Made by a program: the position numbers and the translations under genes
The notes under the pieces: generated by a model
Databases searched by the model: none
What the model was told of the DNA's origin: nothing
The model's input: only the letters and a program-made list of their open reading frames with translations
Assembly: GCA_963667605.2 (NCBI GenBank)
Contig: CAXXUZ010000003.1
Location: 1,674,001-1,738,000 of the forward strand
Direction: 5' to 3'
Length of the DNA stretch: 64,000 bases
Source: JADLGL01 sp963667605
Lineage (GTDB): Bacteria > Pseudomonadota > Alphaproteobacteria > Rhizobiales > Kaistiaceae
Shown: positions 34,342 through 44,600 of the stretch, piece by piece
Layout: each line of letters starts with the position of its first letter
Numbering within the stretch: the stretch's first letter is position 1

Positions 34342-35681
34342 TACAAGCTCGCCAGCTTGGTCTCAAGCCAGTGAATATTGTAACTGCCAGTGGCGATGTC
34401 GGGGTCGTCGACCAGCTGGCGAAACAATGGGATCGTTGTCTCAACTCCGTCGACTACGAATTCGTCCAGCGCCCGGCGAAGCCGCATCAGGCATTCGGCA
34501 CGGGTGCGGCCATGGACGATCAGCTTGCCGATCAGGCTGTCGTAGTAAGGGGGGATGCGGTAACCCTGATAGGCAGCCGAATCCACTCGAACGCCGAGGC
34601 CGCCCGGGGGGTGATAATAGGTGATGCGGCCGGGGGAGGGCACAAAAGTCTGAGGGTTCTCAGCATTGATCCTGCATTCGATGGCATGACCGTCAAACCT
34701 GACATCTTTTTGCTCCACCGATAGACCAAGTCCGGCCGCGATCTGGATCTGTTCATTGACCAAATCGATATCGGTCACCCCCTCGGTGACCGGATGTTCA
34801 ACCTGAAGGCGGGTGTTCATCTCGATGAAATAAAACTCGCCATCCTCGAATAGGAACTCGACCGTGCCGGCGCCGGCATAGCCTAACTTGCCGATCGCCT
34901 CGGCCACCTGCATGCCGATGCGATCACGTTCCTGAGGGCCAAGCGCCGGGGAGGGCGCCTCCTCCCACACTTTTTGATGCCGCCTTTGCAATGAACAATC
35001 GCGCTCGCCGAGGTGAATGGCGTTGCCCTCGCCGTCGCCGAGGATCTGAATCTCGATGTGTCTCGGCGTGGTGAGGTATTTCTCCAAATAAACACTGCCG
35101 TCGCCGAAAGAGGCCCGCGCTTCGGCCCGGGCCGTGGAATAGGAATCAGCAAGTTCACCGGCCGATCGCGCCACTTTCATGCCCCGCCCGCCACCGCCAG
35201 CTGCCGCTTTGATCAAGACCGGATAGCCGATCTTTTCCGCCTCGCGCTTGGCCGAAATGACATCGCCGACAGCGCCGTCGGAACCGGGCACGATGGGAAG
35301 ACCCAGGCGTAGAGCAGTTTGCTTGGCGGCAACCTTGTCGCCCATGATGCGGACATGCTCGGCCGAGGGCCCGATGAAGGTCACATTGTGGGCGGCCAGG
35401 ATCTCGGCGAAACGGGCACTTTCGGACAGGAAGCCATAGCCGGGGTGAACCGCGTCGGAGCCGGTAATTTCACAGGCTGCCAGGATTTGCGGAATATTGA
35501 GATAGCTCTCGCGCGCCGGCGGCGGCCCAATGCAGACGCTTTCGTCGGCGAGCCGCACATGCATCGCGTCGGCGTCGGCGGTGGAATGCACGGCGACCGT
35601 TTGGATCCCCAGTTCCTTGCAGGCGCGCAGCACCCGCAGGGCGATTTCCCCGCGATTGGCAATCAGGATCTTGTCGAACAT
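34341..35681 (-). CDS. accC: acetyl-CoA carboxylase, biotin carboxylase subunit
   Basis: A 446-residue ATP-grasp enzyme that carboxylates biotin on AccB, the first half-reaction of malonyl-CoA synthesis. Visible are the start FDKILIANRGEIALRVLRAC, the Gly-rich ATP lid KAAAGGGGRGMKVA, the catalytic EFYFIEMNTRLQVEHPVTE and EGVTDIDLVNEQI. The length is typical. It follows accB by 13 bases and is undamaged. Confidence 0.97.
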   Translation of the reverse strand: MFDKILIANRGEIALRVLRACKELGIQTVAVHSTADADAMHVRLADESVCIGPPPARESYLNIPQILAACEITGSDAVHPGYGFLSESARFAEILAAHNVTFIGPSAEHVRIMGDKVAAKQTALRLGLPIVPGSDGAVGDVISAKREAEKIGYPVLIKAAAGGGGRGMKVARSAGELADSYSTARAEARASFGDGSVYLEKYLTTPRHIEIQILGDGEGNAIHLGERDCSLQRRHQKVWEEAPSPALGPQERDRIGMQVAEAIGKLGYAGAGTVEFLFEDGEFYFIEMNTRLQVEHPVTEGVTDIDLVNEQIQIAAGLGLSVEQKDVRFDGHAIECRINAENPQTFVPSPGRITYYHPPGGLGVRVDSAAYQGYRIPPYYDSLIGKLIVHGRTRAECLMRLRRALDEFVVDGVETTIPLFRQLVDDPDIATGSYNIHWLETKLASL

Positions 35682-35694
35682 CGTCGGCAGCCGC

Positions 35695-36150
35695 TCACTC
35701 GATGATCATTAGCGGTTCGCCATATTCGACCGGCTGTCCGTCCTCCACGAGTATTTGAACAACGGTACCGGCCCGGGGCGAAGGTATCTGGTTCATCATC
35801 TTCATCGCCTCGATTATGAGAAGCGTTTGGCCCTCTTTGACCGTATCGCCGACTTCGACATAGGGGCGGGCGTTTGGGTCGGACCCTCGGTAGGCGGTGC
35901 CGACCATCGGTGAGGGCAGGGTTCCGGGATGCGGCTTGGCATCGGCCGGGGTCGGTGATGGGGAGGCTTTGGCCTTGGGCCGCGGCGTTTGGACCGGGTT
36001 AGTCGCCGCTGTGACCTCACCTCCGCCTCGCGCGACGCGAATGCGGAGGTCGTCCTGCTCGATTTCGATCTCGCTGAGGTTTGTTTCGGTCAGAAGCTGG
36101 GCCAGCTCTCGAATGAGTTCATGATCGATCCCAGGTTTCTTCGAGGTCAT
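35695..36150 (-). CDS. accB: acetyl-CoA carboxylase biotin carboxyl carrier protein
   Basis: A 151-residue carrier. The N-terminal helix (IDHELIRELAQLLTETNLSE) is joined by a Pro/Ala/Lys linker (about residues 50-75) to the biotinyl domain, with the biotinylated Lys in EAMKMMNQI. It swings biotin between AccC and the carboxyltransferase. Twenty-one bases after aroQ, in the same operon. Confidence 0.95.
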   Translation of the reverse strand: MTSKKPGIDHELIRELAQLLTETNLSEIEIEQDDLRIRVARGGGEVTAATNPVQTPRPKAKASPSPTPADAKPHPGTLPSPMVGTAYRGSDPNARPYVEVGDTVKEGQTLLIIEAMKMMNQIPSPRAGTVVQILVEDGQPVEYGEPLMIIE

Positions 36151-36171
36151 TGGCTTACCCGGATGGGAGGG

Positions 36172-36612
36172 CTAGGAGCGGACCAGTTTCGCCAGCGCGT
36201 CGAGGGCGAGCAGATAGCCGGCCGGGCCGAGGCCACAAATCACCCCGGCCGCCGCCGGCGACACATAAGAATGCCGACGAAATCGCTCGCGCGCAAAGAT
36301 GTTGCTGAGATGGACCTCAATAGCGGGGATGGCGACTGCGACCAAAGCATCGAAAAGTGCGATCGAGGTGTGGCTGTATGCGCCCGGATTGATCACGATT
36401 CCCTTGGCCGATTGGCCTGCTTGCTGGATCCAGTCGACCAGCTCGCCTTCCCGGTTGGATTGTCGAAAATCTATTTTGAGGCCAAGCGGACCGGCGGCCT
36501 TCTTGCAGTCGGCCTCGATCTCGTCGAGCGTGCCGCTGCCATACACCTCCGGCTCGCGTCTCCCCAGAAGATTGAGATTCGGCCCGTTCAGGACGTAAAC
36601 AATATCGGCCAT
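36172..36612 (-). CDS. aroQ: type II 3-dehydroquinate dehydratase
   Basis: A 146-residue enzyme of the shikimate pathway (3-dehydroquinate to 3-dehydroshikimate). Motifs are LNGPNLNLLGRREPEVYG (active-site Tyr loop), INPGAYSHTSIALFDAL, and VHLSNIFARERFRRHSYVSP with the catalytic His. The ATG at 36612 is chosen by family length. It is the first gene of the aroQ-accB-accC-aat operon, a standard alphaproteobacterial order. Confidence 0.95.
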   Translation of the reverse strand: MADIVYVLNGPNLNLLGRREPEVYGSGTLDEIEADCKKAAGPLGLKIDFRQSNREGELVDWIQQAGQSAKGIVINPGAYSHTSIALFDALVAVAIPAIEVHLSNIFARERFRRHSYVSPAAAGVICGLGPAGYLLALDALAKLVRS

Positions 36613-36729
36613 GGTTCCGCCGCCGCAATCGCGGAGTCTTGGAAGATGCTCCCCCCGAGGTTGGGCGCTTATAGATGATTTGACCGGCGGAACGGAAGTC
36701 CGCACCAGTAACAATAGATAGGTGAACGA

Positions 36730-37620
36730 TTAGCAGATGGTTGCGCCGCAGGCGCGCACCGAATTAATCATCGCCCGGAGCGTATCATAGCCAACCGCGC
36801 CGACGATCACCTCATCGCCTAGAATGTACGTCGGCGTTCCGGTCAGTCCGAGCGCATCGGCCAGCATGAAGGATTCCTCAATCGTCGCCGTGATCTCGGT
36901 ACTTGCGATTGCTGCACGAAGCATAGCCTCGTCGATGCCGACTTCGGTTGCCGCGGCGATCGCCAGCTCGCCGGTGGCCTGAGCCCCGCTTCCCAAGAGC
37001 AGCACGTGGAACGCGGCGTAGCGATCGGGAGCAATGATGTTGATGGCGGCGGCGACCTGCGCCGCCTCAGTCGACCCGAGACCCAGAACCGGAAACTCCT
37101 TCAGGACGATTCGAAGACCCTGATCCTCTTCGATCAAACGCATCATGTCGTCGAGTGCCCGTTTACAGTACGTGCAATTATAGTCGAAGAACTCCACCAG
37201 GGTGACATCGCCATCGGGATTGCCAAGCACCGCCTGGCGCGGCGAATCGAAGATCAGATCACGGTAGAGTGCAATTGCCTCGGTCTGCCGCGAGGCGTCC
37301 TCATTGATACGGCGACGCTCCAGTTCGGTCACCGCATCGCGGATGACTTCCGGATTGGCGAGGAGGTAGTCCCGGATGAAATCGGCATTGGCGGCAAGAT
37401 AGTCGCCGATCATCTGATTGATCGCAGCTTGCTCGGCGTCGTTGAGGGTGCCGGTGGTTTTGGCAACGGGGCTTGCTTGGGCGATCACCAAGGCGGGGGA
37501 ATCGCCTGCGGCCGGCGAGCCGCTGTCGCCCCCGTCAGCGAGCAGAAAATATAAGGCACCGCCAACGACCACGGCGATGGCGACGATCGCGATGATAGCG
37601 GAATTTACACTGAATCGCAT
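36730..37620 (-). CDS. DsbA-family thiol:disulfide protein, membrane-anchored
   Basis: A 296-residue exported thioredoxin-fold protein. A single N-terminal span (IIAIVAIAVVVGGALYFLLA) anchors it in the inner membrane. After a helical segment (residues about 65-125) the DsbA-like domain has EFFDYNCTYCKRALDDM with the CxxC pair, and the cis-Pro loop GTPTYILGD. Two more cysteines are at the C-terminus (RACGATIC). It probably oxidises or reduces periplasmic cysteines. The ATG at 37620 is preferred; an upstream in-frame start would add about ten residues. Confidence 0.85.
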   Translation of the reverse strand: MRFSVNSAIIAIVAIAVVVGGALYFLLADGGDSGSPAAGDSPALVIAQASPVAKTTGTLNDAEQAAINQMIGDYLAANADFIRDYLLANPEVIRDAVTELERRRINEDASRQTEAIALYRDLIFDSPRQAVLGNPDGDVTLVEFFDYNCTYCKRALDDMMRLIEEDQGLRIVLKEFPVLGLGSTEAAQVAAAINIIAPDRYAAFHVLLLGSGAQATGELAIAAATEVGIDEAMLRAAIASTEITATIEESFMLADALGLTGTPTYILGDEVIVGAVGYDTLRAMINSVRACGATIC

Positions 37621-37932
37621 CGGTCTGCTGCCCTGCGCATTGGCAACCATCCAGTCGGTTATAAGGGAGCCAAGCTTCTGCCCGCGGTTTGACGGTATCG
37701 GCGAATGGTCAATTTTCCTTGATACATAAGCTATCGGCGCGGAATAAGGCGACGGCTTGGCGTGCACCAAGTCCCGGGTTTGCAACAGGAGCACTGCCTG
37801 CTATCGACGCCGGGCCGGTCGAGAGCCCGCATCGCTCCCGGCTGTGGACGGGCCTCGGCCGTCGTTCAAACTCAGCTGAGGTCCAGGCTGCCATTGTCGC
37901 TGTCAACCACAGATGAAACCTTGCGCCGGAAA
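37621..37932. other. divergent intergenic region
   Basis: Lies between the dsbA-like gene (minus) and the aminotransferase gene (plus) and should hold both promoters. The aminotransferase frame is open upstream of 37933 but shows no family similarity there. No clear promoter elements or operators were identified. Confidence 0.4.
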
Positions 37933-39111
37933 ATGAACGACAGGCGAACGGCCAGCGCTGCTTTCAAGCCGTCGCGGCGGAGCGATATCCGTCCGTTTGT
38001 GGCGATGGATGTCTTGGCTCAAGCAAATGAGCGGCAGGCGGCTGGGGAGCGCGTCATCCATATGGAGCTCGGCCAGCCCAGCGCGCCAACTCCGCAAGCG
38101 GTGTTGGCGGCGGCGAGGGCGGGGCTCGAATTCGGCAAGCTTGGCTATACCGAAGCACTCGGCACTTGGCCGCTGCGAAGGCGAATCGCCCGGCACTACG
38201 CGGAAGCCTATGGGATCGAGCTCGAGCCCACCCGCGTGGCGGTGACGACTGGCTCGTCGAGCGCGTTCACTTTGGTGTTTCTCGCCGCGTTCAATCCGGG
38301 TGATCGCGTGGCGGTGTCTTCGCCGGGATATCCGGCTTATCGCAACATCTTGAAGGCGCTCGGGCTCGAAGTGGTCGAGATCGAGCTGACCGCGGAATCG
38401 GGTCCCAATATCACGCCGGAACAATTGGAGGCGGCCCATACGGCGGCGCCCCTGGCCGGAGTCCTGATCGCCAGCCCGGCTAATCCGACTGGGTCGATGC
38501 TGACGCCAGAAGGCTTGGAGCGGCTCGTCGCCACCGCCGAGGCACTCGATATCCGCTTCCTGTCCGACGAGATCTATCATGGACTGGTTTATCGCGGCGC
38601 CGCCGACACCGCGATCCGGCACTCCGACGTGGCGGTGACGATTAACTCCTTTTCCAAATATTACTGCATGCCCGGCTGGCGGGTCGGCTGGGTTGTCCTG
38701 CCTGAGGAATTGGTCCGACCGGTCGAGCGGTTGGCGCAGAACCTCTATCTGTCGCCGCCGGATTTGTCACAACGTGCGGCGCTCGGCGCGTTCAACGCCA
38801 TCGACGAGCTGGAGGCGATCAAAGCCGGCTATGTCGAGAGTCGGAAATTGTTGCTGGAGCGGCTGCCGCGGCTCGGCCTTGAGAGCGCCTATCCGGCCGA
38901 TGGGGCATTCTATCTCTATGCCTCGATCATACGGCTCTCTAACGATTCGGCGGATTTCGCCCAGCAAATGCTCGCCAATGCCGGAGTGGCCGCAACGCCG
39001 GGGTTCGATTTCGATCTCAATCGAGGCGCTGGCACGATCCGGTTTTCCTTTGCCGGATCGCCGCCGGATATCGCCGAAGCGGTCGAGCGGTTGGAGGATT
39101 GGCTGAAATGA
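37933..39111 (+). CDS. class I/II PLP-dependent aminotransferase
   Basis: A 392-residue aminotransferase of fold type I. Visible are HMELGQPSAPTPQAVLAAA, TTGSSSAFTLVFLAAFNPGD (cofactor phosphate loop), SPANPTGSMLTPEGL, LSDEIYHGLVYRG (Asp and Tyr at the cofactor) and the Schiff-base lysine in NSFSKYYCMPGWRVGWVV. The amino-acid substrate cannot be told from sequence; aspartate/aromatic-type enzymes are closest in pattern. The ATG at 37933 has a GGAAA site. Its stop overlaps the pgi start as ATGA. Confidence 0.85.
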   Translation: MNDRRTASAAFKPSRRSDIRPFVAMDVLAQANERQAAGERVIHMELGQPSAPTPQAVLAAARAGLEFGKLGYTEALGTWPLRRRIARHYAEAYGIELEPTRVAVTTGSSSAFTLVFLAAFNPGDRVAVSSPGYPAYRNILKALGLEVVEIELTAESGPNITPEQLEAAHTAAPLAGVLIASPANPTGSMLTPEGLERLVATAEALDIRFLSDEIYHGLVYRGAADTAIRHSDVAVTINSFSKYYCMPGWRVGWVVLPEELVRPVERLAQNLYLSPPDLSQRAALGAFNAIDELEAIKAGYVESRKLLLERLPRLGLESAYPADGAFYLYASIIRLSNDSADFAQQMLANAGVAATPGFDFDLNRGAGTIRFSFAGSPPDIAEAVERLEDWLK

Positions 39112-40742
39112 CGGCCCTTGAGGCGGCGCTTCCAAATCTCAAGCAACATCAGGCGCGACTGGCGCACCAATCGATGCGCGAATTGGTCGCCGACACAGAT
39201 CGGTTCAGTCGATTTTCGGCCAGAGGCGGCGACCTGTTTCTCGATTTTTCCAAGAACAAGATCGATCGGGAAGCGTTTGCGGCGCTTGTCCGCTTGGCCG
39301 AGGATTCCGGCGTCTTCGAGCGGCGCGCGGCGATGCTGGCCGGTGCGCCGATCAACGCCACTGAAAACCGAGCGGTGATGCATGTCGCGCTCAGGGCCGG
39401 CCCCAATGCGTCGTATAGGGTTGACGGCCTCGATATCACGCCGGGCATTCGTTCCGAGCTCGATAGCATGATTGCTTTCGCCGAGGCGGTCCGCTCCGGT
39501 GTGATCGGCGGCAGCGGCGGGTCGTTTACCGATGTCGTCAATATTGGCATTGGCGGCTCCGATCTCGGGCCGGCGATGGCGACGCGGGCGCTTCGGCCCT
39601 ATCACACCGGCCCGCGGCTTCATTTCGTTTCCAATGTCGATGGTGCGCATCTGACCGACACGATCTCCGGGCTCGATCCGTCGCGGACATTGTTCCTGAT
39701 CGCCTCCAAGACCTTCACCACCGTCGAGACGATGATCAATGCCGGCAGCGCCCGGCGTTGGATCGGTGATGCGCTGGGCGGGGAGGCGGTCGGAGCCCAC
39801 TTCGCCGCGATGTCGACAGCGCATGACAAAATGGCCCGGTTCGGCATCGCTCCCGATCGCCGCTTTGGGTTCGGCGACTGGATCGGCGGACGCTATTCGC
39901 TGTGGTCGGTGATCGGTTTGCCCCTTGTGATCGCGATCGGTGCTGATGGATTTCGCCAAATGCTCGCCGGCGCTCGGACGATCGACGATCATTTCGTGAC
40001 CGCGCCCTTGGCGGACAATTTGCCGGCGATAATGGCGCTGGTCGGGATCTGGCATCGCAATGTCTGTGACTATGCCAGCATTGCAATCCTGCCATATGAT
40101 CAAAGACTTGAAAGGTTTCCCGCCTATCTGCAGCAGCTCGACATGGAGAGCAATGGCAAGCGCGTCCGAATGGGCGGGGAGGCGGTTTCGTTTCCGTCAG
40201 GTCCGCTGATGTTCGGCGAGCCGGGGACAAATGGCCAACACGCTTTCTTCCAGTTCCTGCATCAGGGGACGGATGTGACGCCATGCGACTTCCTGATTGC
40301 GGCCCGGGGGCATGAAGGCCTGCTGCCGGAGCATCACGACCAGTTGGTGGCGAGTTGCCTTGCCCAAAGCGAGGCACTGATGTGGGGGAGGACACAAGCG
40401 GAGGCGGAAGACGAGCTGGTGGAAGACGGCCTCACCAAGGAGGCCGCAGCCACTCTGGCGCCGCACAAGACTTTTACCGGCGACCGGCCTTCCAACACGA
40501 TCGTCTATCCGCGCCTCGACCCGGGCGTGCTCGGGCAGCTTATTGCTCTATATGAGCACAAGGTGTTCGTTCAGGGTGCGATTTGGGACGTCAACTCATT
40601 CGATCAATGGGGCGTCGAGCTCGGCAAGCAATTGGCGGCGGGGCTGATCGAGCAGGTTCGAGACGGTTCGGTGCCTACGGGCCGCAGCGGGTCGACGCAG
40701 GGGCTGGTGGCGTTGATTGCAAGGCTCAGGCGAAACGACTGA
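39108..40742 (+). CDS. pgi: glucose-6-phosphate isomerase
   Basis: A 544-residue glycolytic enzyme interconverting glucose 6-phosphate and fructose 6-phosphate. Family landmarks are VVNIGIGGSDLGPAMATRAL, FLIASKTFTTVETMINA (phosphate loop), GGRYSLWSVIGLPLVIAIG, the catalytic Glu in QQLDMESNGKRV, FGEPGTNGQHAFFQFLHQG, and the C-terminal NSFDQWGVELGKQLA with the catalytic Lys. The ATG at 39108 shares bases with the aminotransferase TGA, so translation is probably coupled. Intact. Confidence 0.97.
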   Translation: MTALEAALPNLKQHQARLAHQSMRELVADTDRFSRFSARGGDLFLDFSKNKIDREAFAALVRLAEDSGVFERRAAMLAGAPINATENRAVMHVALRAGPNASYRVDGLDITPGIRSELDSMIAFAEAVRSGVIGGSGGSFTDVVNIGIGGSDLGPAMATRALRPYHTGPRLHFVSNVDGAHLTDTISGLDPSRTLFLIASKTFTTVETMINAGSARRWIGDALGGEAVGAHFAAMSTAHDKMARFGIAPDRRFGFGDWIGGRYSLWSVIGLPLVIAIGADGFRQMLAGARTIDDHFVTAPLADNLPAIMALVGIWHRNVCDYASIAILPYDQRLERFPAYLQQLDMESNGKRVRMGGEAVSFPSGPLMFGEPGTNGQHAFFQFLHQGTDVTPCDFLIAARGHEGLLPEHHDQLVASCLAQSEALMWGRTQAEAEDELVEDGLTKEAAATLAPHKTFTGDRPSNTIVYPRLDPGVLGQLIALYEHKVFVQGAIWDVNSFDQWGVELGKQLAAGLIEQVRDGSVPTGRSGSTQGLVALIARLRRND

Positions 40743-40759
40743 TCTCTTGGCCCGACGTA

Positions 40760-41482
40760 TCAGCTGGGATTGACGAACATCAGAGCTGCCGGCGTTCGCG
40801 TTTCGGCCTTGTCCGGCCTGGGCGGCGCCGACGCGACAGGCTCCTCCCGGGTCTCGGGCTGCATCGGCGGTGCGGACGGTGTTGGCGAGGTCACCGCCCC
40901 GCTGTTCAGAGTGCTGGCATCGCCGGCGGCCGGGACCGATGCATCGTCCGATGGCGGAGCTGCGAGCTTTTCCTCGATCGTCGACAGAAGACCGGCGAGC
41001 TCGGTAAGCCGACGGAGTGCGGTTTCCTCAAGATCGCACGCGCCGGCGAGATCGGAACAATAAAGATCAAGCGCGCTGGCGCTGGTTTCCTGATTGCCGG
41101 TCTCGCGCAATTGGGAGGCAACTTCTCTGATCTTCGCTGCAGTACTTCGGATGGCTGAAACGGCGTTCTCCGCCGCTAGGAGAGGCCGGACATGTGCCGG
41201 ACGGCCTTGGCCATCCGACGCGCACTGCCAGGATGCCGAGCGAGCCTCGGCCAGCATATTGACGATATCTTGCAACCGGCGGTCGACCGAGGGCGGCCGG
41301 ATCGGTTCGACGATCTGTTCGAGCTCGGTCAGCGCCTCTAAAATGCTCGCCGTGTCGGCGGCCCGATTTCGGCTCGCATATTCCGAAAGGAACCATCGGC
41401 CTCGCGCCGTCTCCATGACGGCAGCCTCGATCGCGAGATAGTCGTCTTCTCCGCGGCTACTCAGGGGAACATTACTCGACAT
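40760..41482 (-). CDS. hypothetical protein with CheZ-like N-terminus
   Basis: A 240-residue soluble protein. Residues 12-45 read DDYLAIEAAVMETARGRWFL then SEYASRNRAADT, a motif I associate with an alphaproteobacterial protein family described as chemotaxis-phosphatase-like (CheZ-type helices). A second helical pair follows (AENAVSAIRSTAAKIREVAS, ETALRRLTELAGLLSTIEEK). The C-terminal 70 residues are a Pro/Ala/Ser-rich disordered tail. Just upstream, on the same strand, is the giant coiled-coil gene. A CheY phosphatase role is a hypothesis only. The ATG at 41482 is chosen. Confidence 0.5.
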   Translation of the reverse strand: MSSNVPLSSRGEDDYLAIEAAVMETARGRWFLSEYASRNRAADTASILEALTELEQIVEPIRPPSVDRRLQDIVNMLAEARSASWQCASDGQGRPAHVRPLLAAENAVSAIRSTAAKIREVASQLRETGNQETSASALDLYCSDLAGACDLEETALRRLTELAGLLSTIEEKLAAPPSDDASVPAAGDASTLNSGAVTSPTPSAPPMQPETREEPVASAPPRPDKAETRTPAALMFVNPS

Positions 41483-41610
41483 ACCGATACTCAACCCAAT
41501 TGCGGCAATCGACACGTGTGCGCTGCCAACACCAGAAGTCGGCACCCTGCCGGCAATTGGTTGCGATAGCGTTTAGGATATGCGCGCCGGGCGAACCGGT
41601 CTCGGCCGGG

Positions 41611-44600
41611 TTAGTCGAACCGGCCGCTTGCGTGGGCCAGCATCGTGTACACCTTGCCTTTGGTGGAAACGAGGTATGGGTCACCGGCCTCGGTGTCCGC
41701 TCCGTTCTTGGTCACCTCCGAAAGGAGCCGCTCGAAATCAACGACGTAGCGATCGACTGCGCTCTTGAAGTCCTTGTTTTTCCCGTATTTCGCCTTGATT
41801 TCGTCGAAGGTTTGCTGACCCTGGAGGGTGTATAGCCGTCGAGTGAAAGAGTTCTTTTCGCCACAATTATGTCGCCGCCAAACCTCGACCGAAGTCTTTT
41901 CGTCGATTGCCTTGGCGAGATCGTCCGCCGACAGCGATCCGAGTGCTGTCGCCATTCCGCCATTGCCGGTGGATTGAGACGCGCCGCCGCTCTTGCCGGG
42001 CACGGCGGCAATGTCGTGTCCTTCGGTTGGCTCGCCTTCCTGTGAGGCGCGCCGGAGAAGGCTCGACATCCAACCTTTGCCGCCGGACTTGCCCGATTTT
42101 CGTGCCTCCACTTCTTGCTGCTTGCTCGAGCCTGAAGCGGGTCGGCGGGTCTGACTTGGCATCGGCTTCGGCGGGGCCTTCGGCATCACGGCGGCTGATC
42201 TCGAAGCGGCCGGCTGGGGTCTCGAAGCGGCGGCAGCGGCGATCGGAGCCCGCTGCTCGGATGACGGACTGCGATCCGGCCGCGCGACCCCTAACGAGCC
42301 GCCATTCCGATTGACGATCTTGGCCAACTCGGACAATGCTTCGATCTGTTCGGCGACGACTTTTCGCATGGAATCGGCGTTGTCGCGCGTTTCCTGTGGC
42401 AGTTGGAACACGCCCTTCTTCAGTTCCTCGCGTGTTGTCCGAAGTTCTTCCTCCATCTGCTTGGCGACCTTACGTATATCGACTGTTGCTTCGGCAAATT
42501 GCGCAGTCGCGTTTTTGATGGCTCCGCCAAGTTGGTCGGACAGTGACTTACTTGCGTCCTCGATCGCTCCGGCAGCTTTCTGGCCTTCCTCGGCGGTATT
42601 GAAGTTCACCTTCTCGAGTTGCTCGACCACCGCCCTGGATGCGACGGATGCATTTTCGCCGAGCGACTTGCTGACTGTCGCAGCCCGCTTCTCAGCGTTC
42701 TTCAGTGCCTTCTCGACGGTTTCGGAGAAGGTCTTTATCATGATCTCAATCGCGTCACTGCGCTGATTGAGGCTCTGAGCCAATTGCTCCAGCGCCTGAC
42801 GCCGCTCGCCGATCGTGCTTTCGATCTGACGGTTCGCCTCTGACACATTGCGTGCTGCTTCCGACAGCGATCGGCTATGGATGTCGAACCGGTCCGCGAC
42901 CGAGCCGACCCGCTCCATCACGTCGTCGGCGACGCCGCGGAGCAACGAGACCTGATAGGAAAGGGCGGACGACGATTTGTCGGTGCTTTCGACAGCCCCT
43001 TCGATGGTCTGACGAAATTCATCCGAGCGCTCCGTCAGGCTGCCCTGAATCTGAGTGAGGTTTGACGAGGTCTTGGTCAGCAGGCTCTGCAGCGTATCGT
43101 TGGACTTGGCGAGCTGGTCGACGAGATCGCTGACATCGCTGCGCAGTTTGTTGTTGGTCATCGCGAAGGATGACGAAACGGCGTCGCCGCTTTGCGTCAA
43201 TGCCTCAACGGCCTCTTGGCTGCGGCTCATCACCATTTCGACGATCTTGGCGCTCTTGGTCGACAGGAGATCGAGGATGGTATCGCCGACATCTAGGAAC
43301 CTGGTGGTGATTTCCGAACCGCGATCCTCGAGTGTGCGCAGTAATGTGTTGCCCTGATTGTCGAGCAAATTGGCCAGCTCGATGTTTCTTGAGCGGAGCA
43401 CATCATTGAATTCGCGGGTCCGTTGCTCGATCGCCTCGGTAACTGCAATGGCGCGACCGCCGAGACCCTCCTCGATGTCGGAGCTGGCCGTACTGAGTGT
43501 GGCGGCGATTTCAGACGCGACGCCGCGGAGCAACGAGACCTGATAGGAAAGGGCGGACGACGATTTGTCGGTGCTTTCGACAGCCCCTTCGATGGTCTGA
43601 CGAAATTCATCCGAGCGCTCCGTCAGGCTGCCCTGAATCTGAGTGAGGTTTGACGAGGTCTTGGTCAGCAGGCTCTGCAGCGTATCGTTGGACTTGGCGA
43701 GCTGGTCGACGAGATCGCTGACATCGCTGCGCAGTTTGTTGTTGGTCATCGCGAAGGATGACGAAACGGCGTCGCCGCTTTGCGTCAATGCCTCAACGGC
43801 CTCTTGGCTGCGGCTCATCACCATTTCGACGATCTTGGCGCTCTTGGTCGACAGGAGATCGAGGATGGTATCGCCGACATCTAGGAACCTGGTGGTGATT
43901 TCCGAACCGCGATCCTCGAGTGTGCGCAGTAATGTGTTGCCCTGATTGTCGAGCAAATTGGCCAGCTCGATGTTTCTTGAGCGGAGCACATCATTGAATT
44001 CGCGGGTCCGTTGCTCGATCGCCTCGGTAACTGCAATGGCGCGACCGCCGAGACCCTCCTCGATGTCGGAGCTGGCCGTACTGAGTGTGGCGGCGATTTC
44101 AGACGCGGCGCTGCGCAACAGCTCGTTGACGGCCGAAGAATCCTCGACCATGCGAGTGGTTGCTTCGTCAATCGAGGCGCGAATGGTCTCGGCCACTTGA
44201 TTGCTGCGCTCGCTCAGAGTCTCGGCGATGGCGGCAAGTCTGTCATTGAGGACTTTTTCAAACTTGGCGGCGCCCGTGCCAAGAGAGTCGGTGATCTCTG
44301 CGGCACGGGCGCCGAGACTTGCGTTGATCACTGAGACGCGCTCGTTAAGCAGCCCGGAGAGTTCTTGCGTCCGCTCTACCAATTGATCCGCCCGGCGCCC
44401 AAGGTTCTGTTCGATCCCGTTGAGGCCCGATTCAAGGACGTTTGCGAGCTCCGAAGTCCGTTCGCCGAGGTTCGTCGTAACCTCCCGCATCTGCCCGTCG
44501 ACCAAGCCTGCGAACGCCTCGCGGCCGCGAGAGAAGGTTTCAGCGAGCTGCGCCGCCTGCTCGTCGAGGCTGTAATTGATACTGTTGAATCGCTGTTCCA

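Noticed and set aside
36730..37620. DsbA-like gene considered as part of the aroQ-acc operon
   Set aside because: A 117-base gap and its own start context separate it from aroQ; adjacency is known but co-transcription cannot be shown here.
38916..40103. 395-codon minus-strand frame opposite the aminotransferase and pgi
   Set aside because: It is a mirror of GC-rich pgi codons; pgi and the aminotransferase carry all family motifs on the plus strand.
43055..43945. Two identical 100-residue plus-strand frames
   Set aside because: They are antisense products of the 588-bp duplication in the giant gene, not separate genes.
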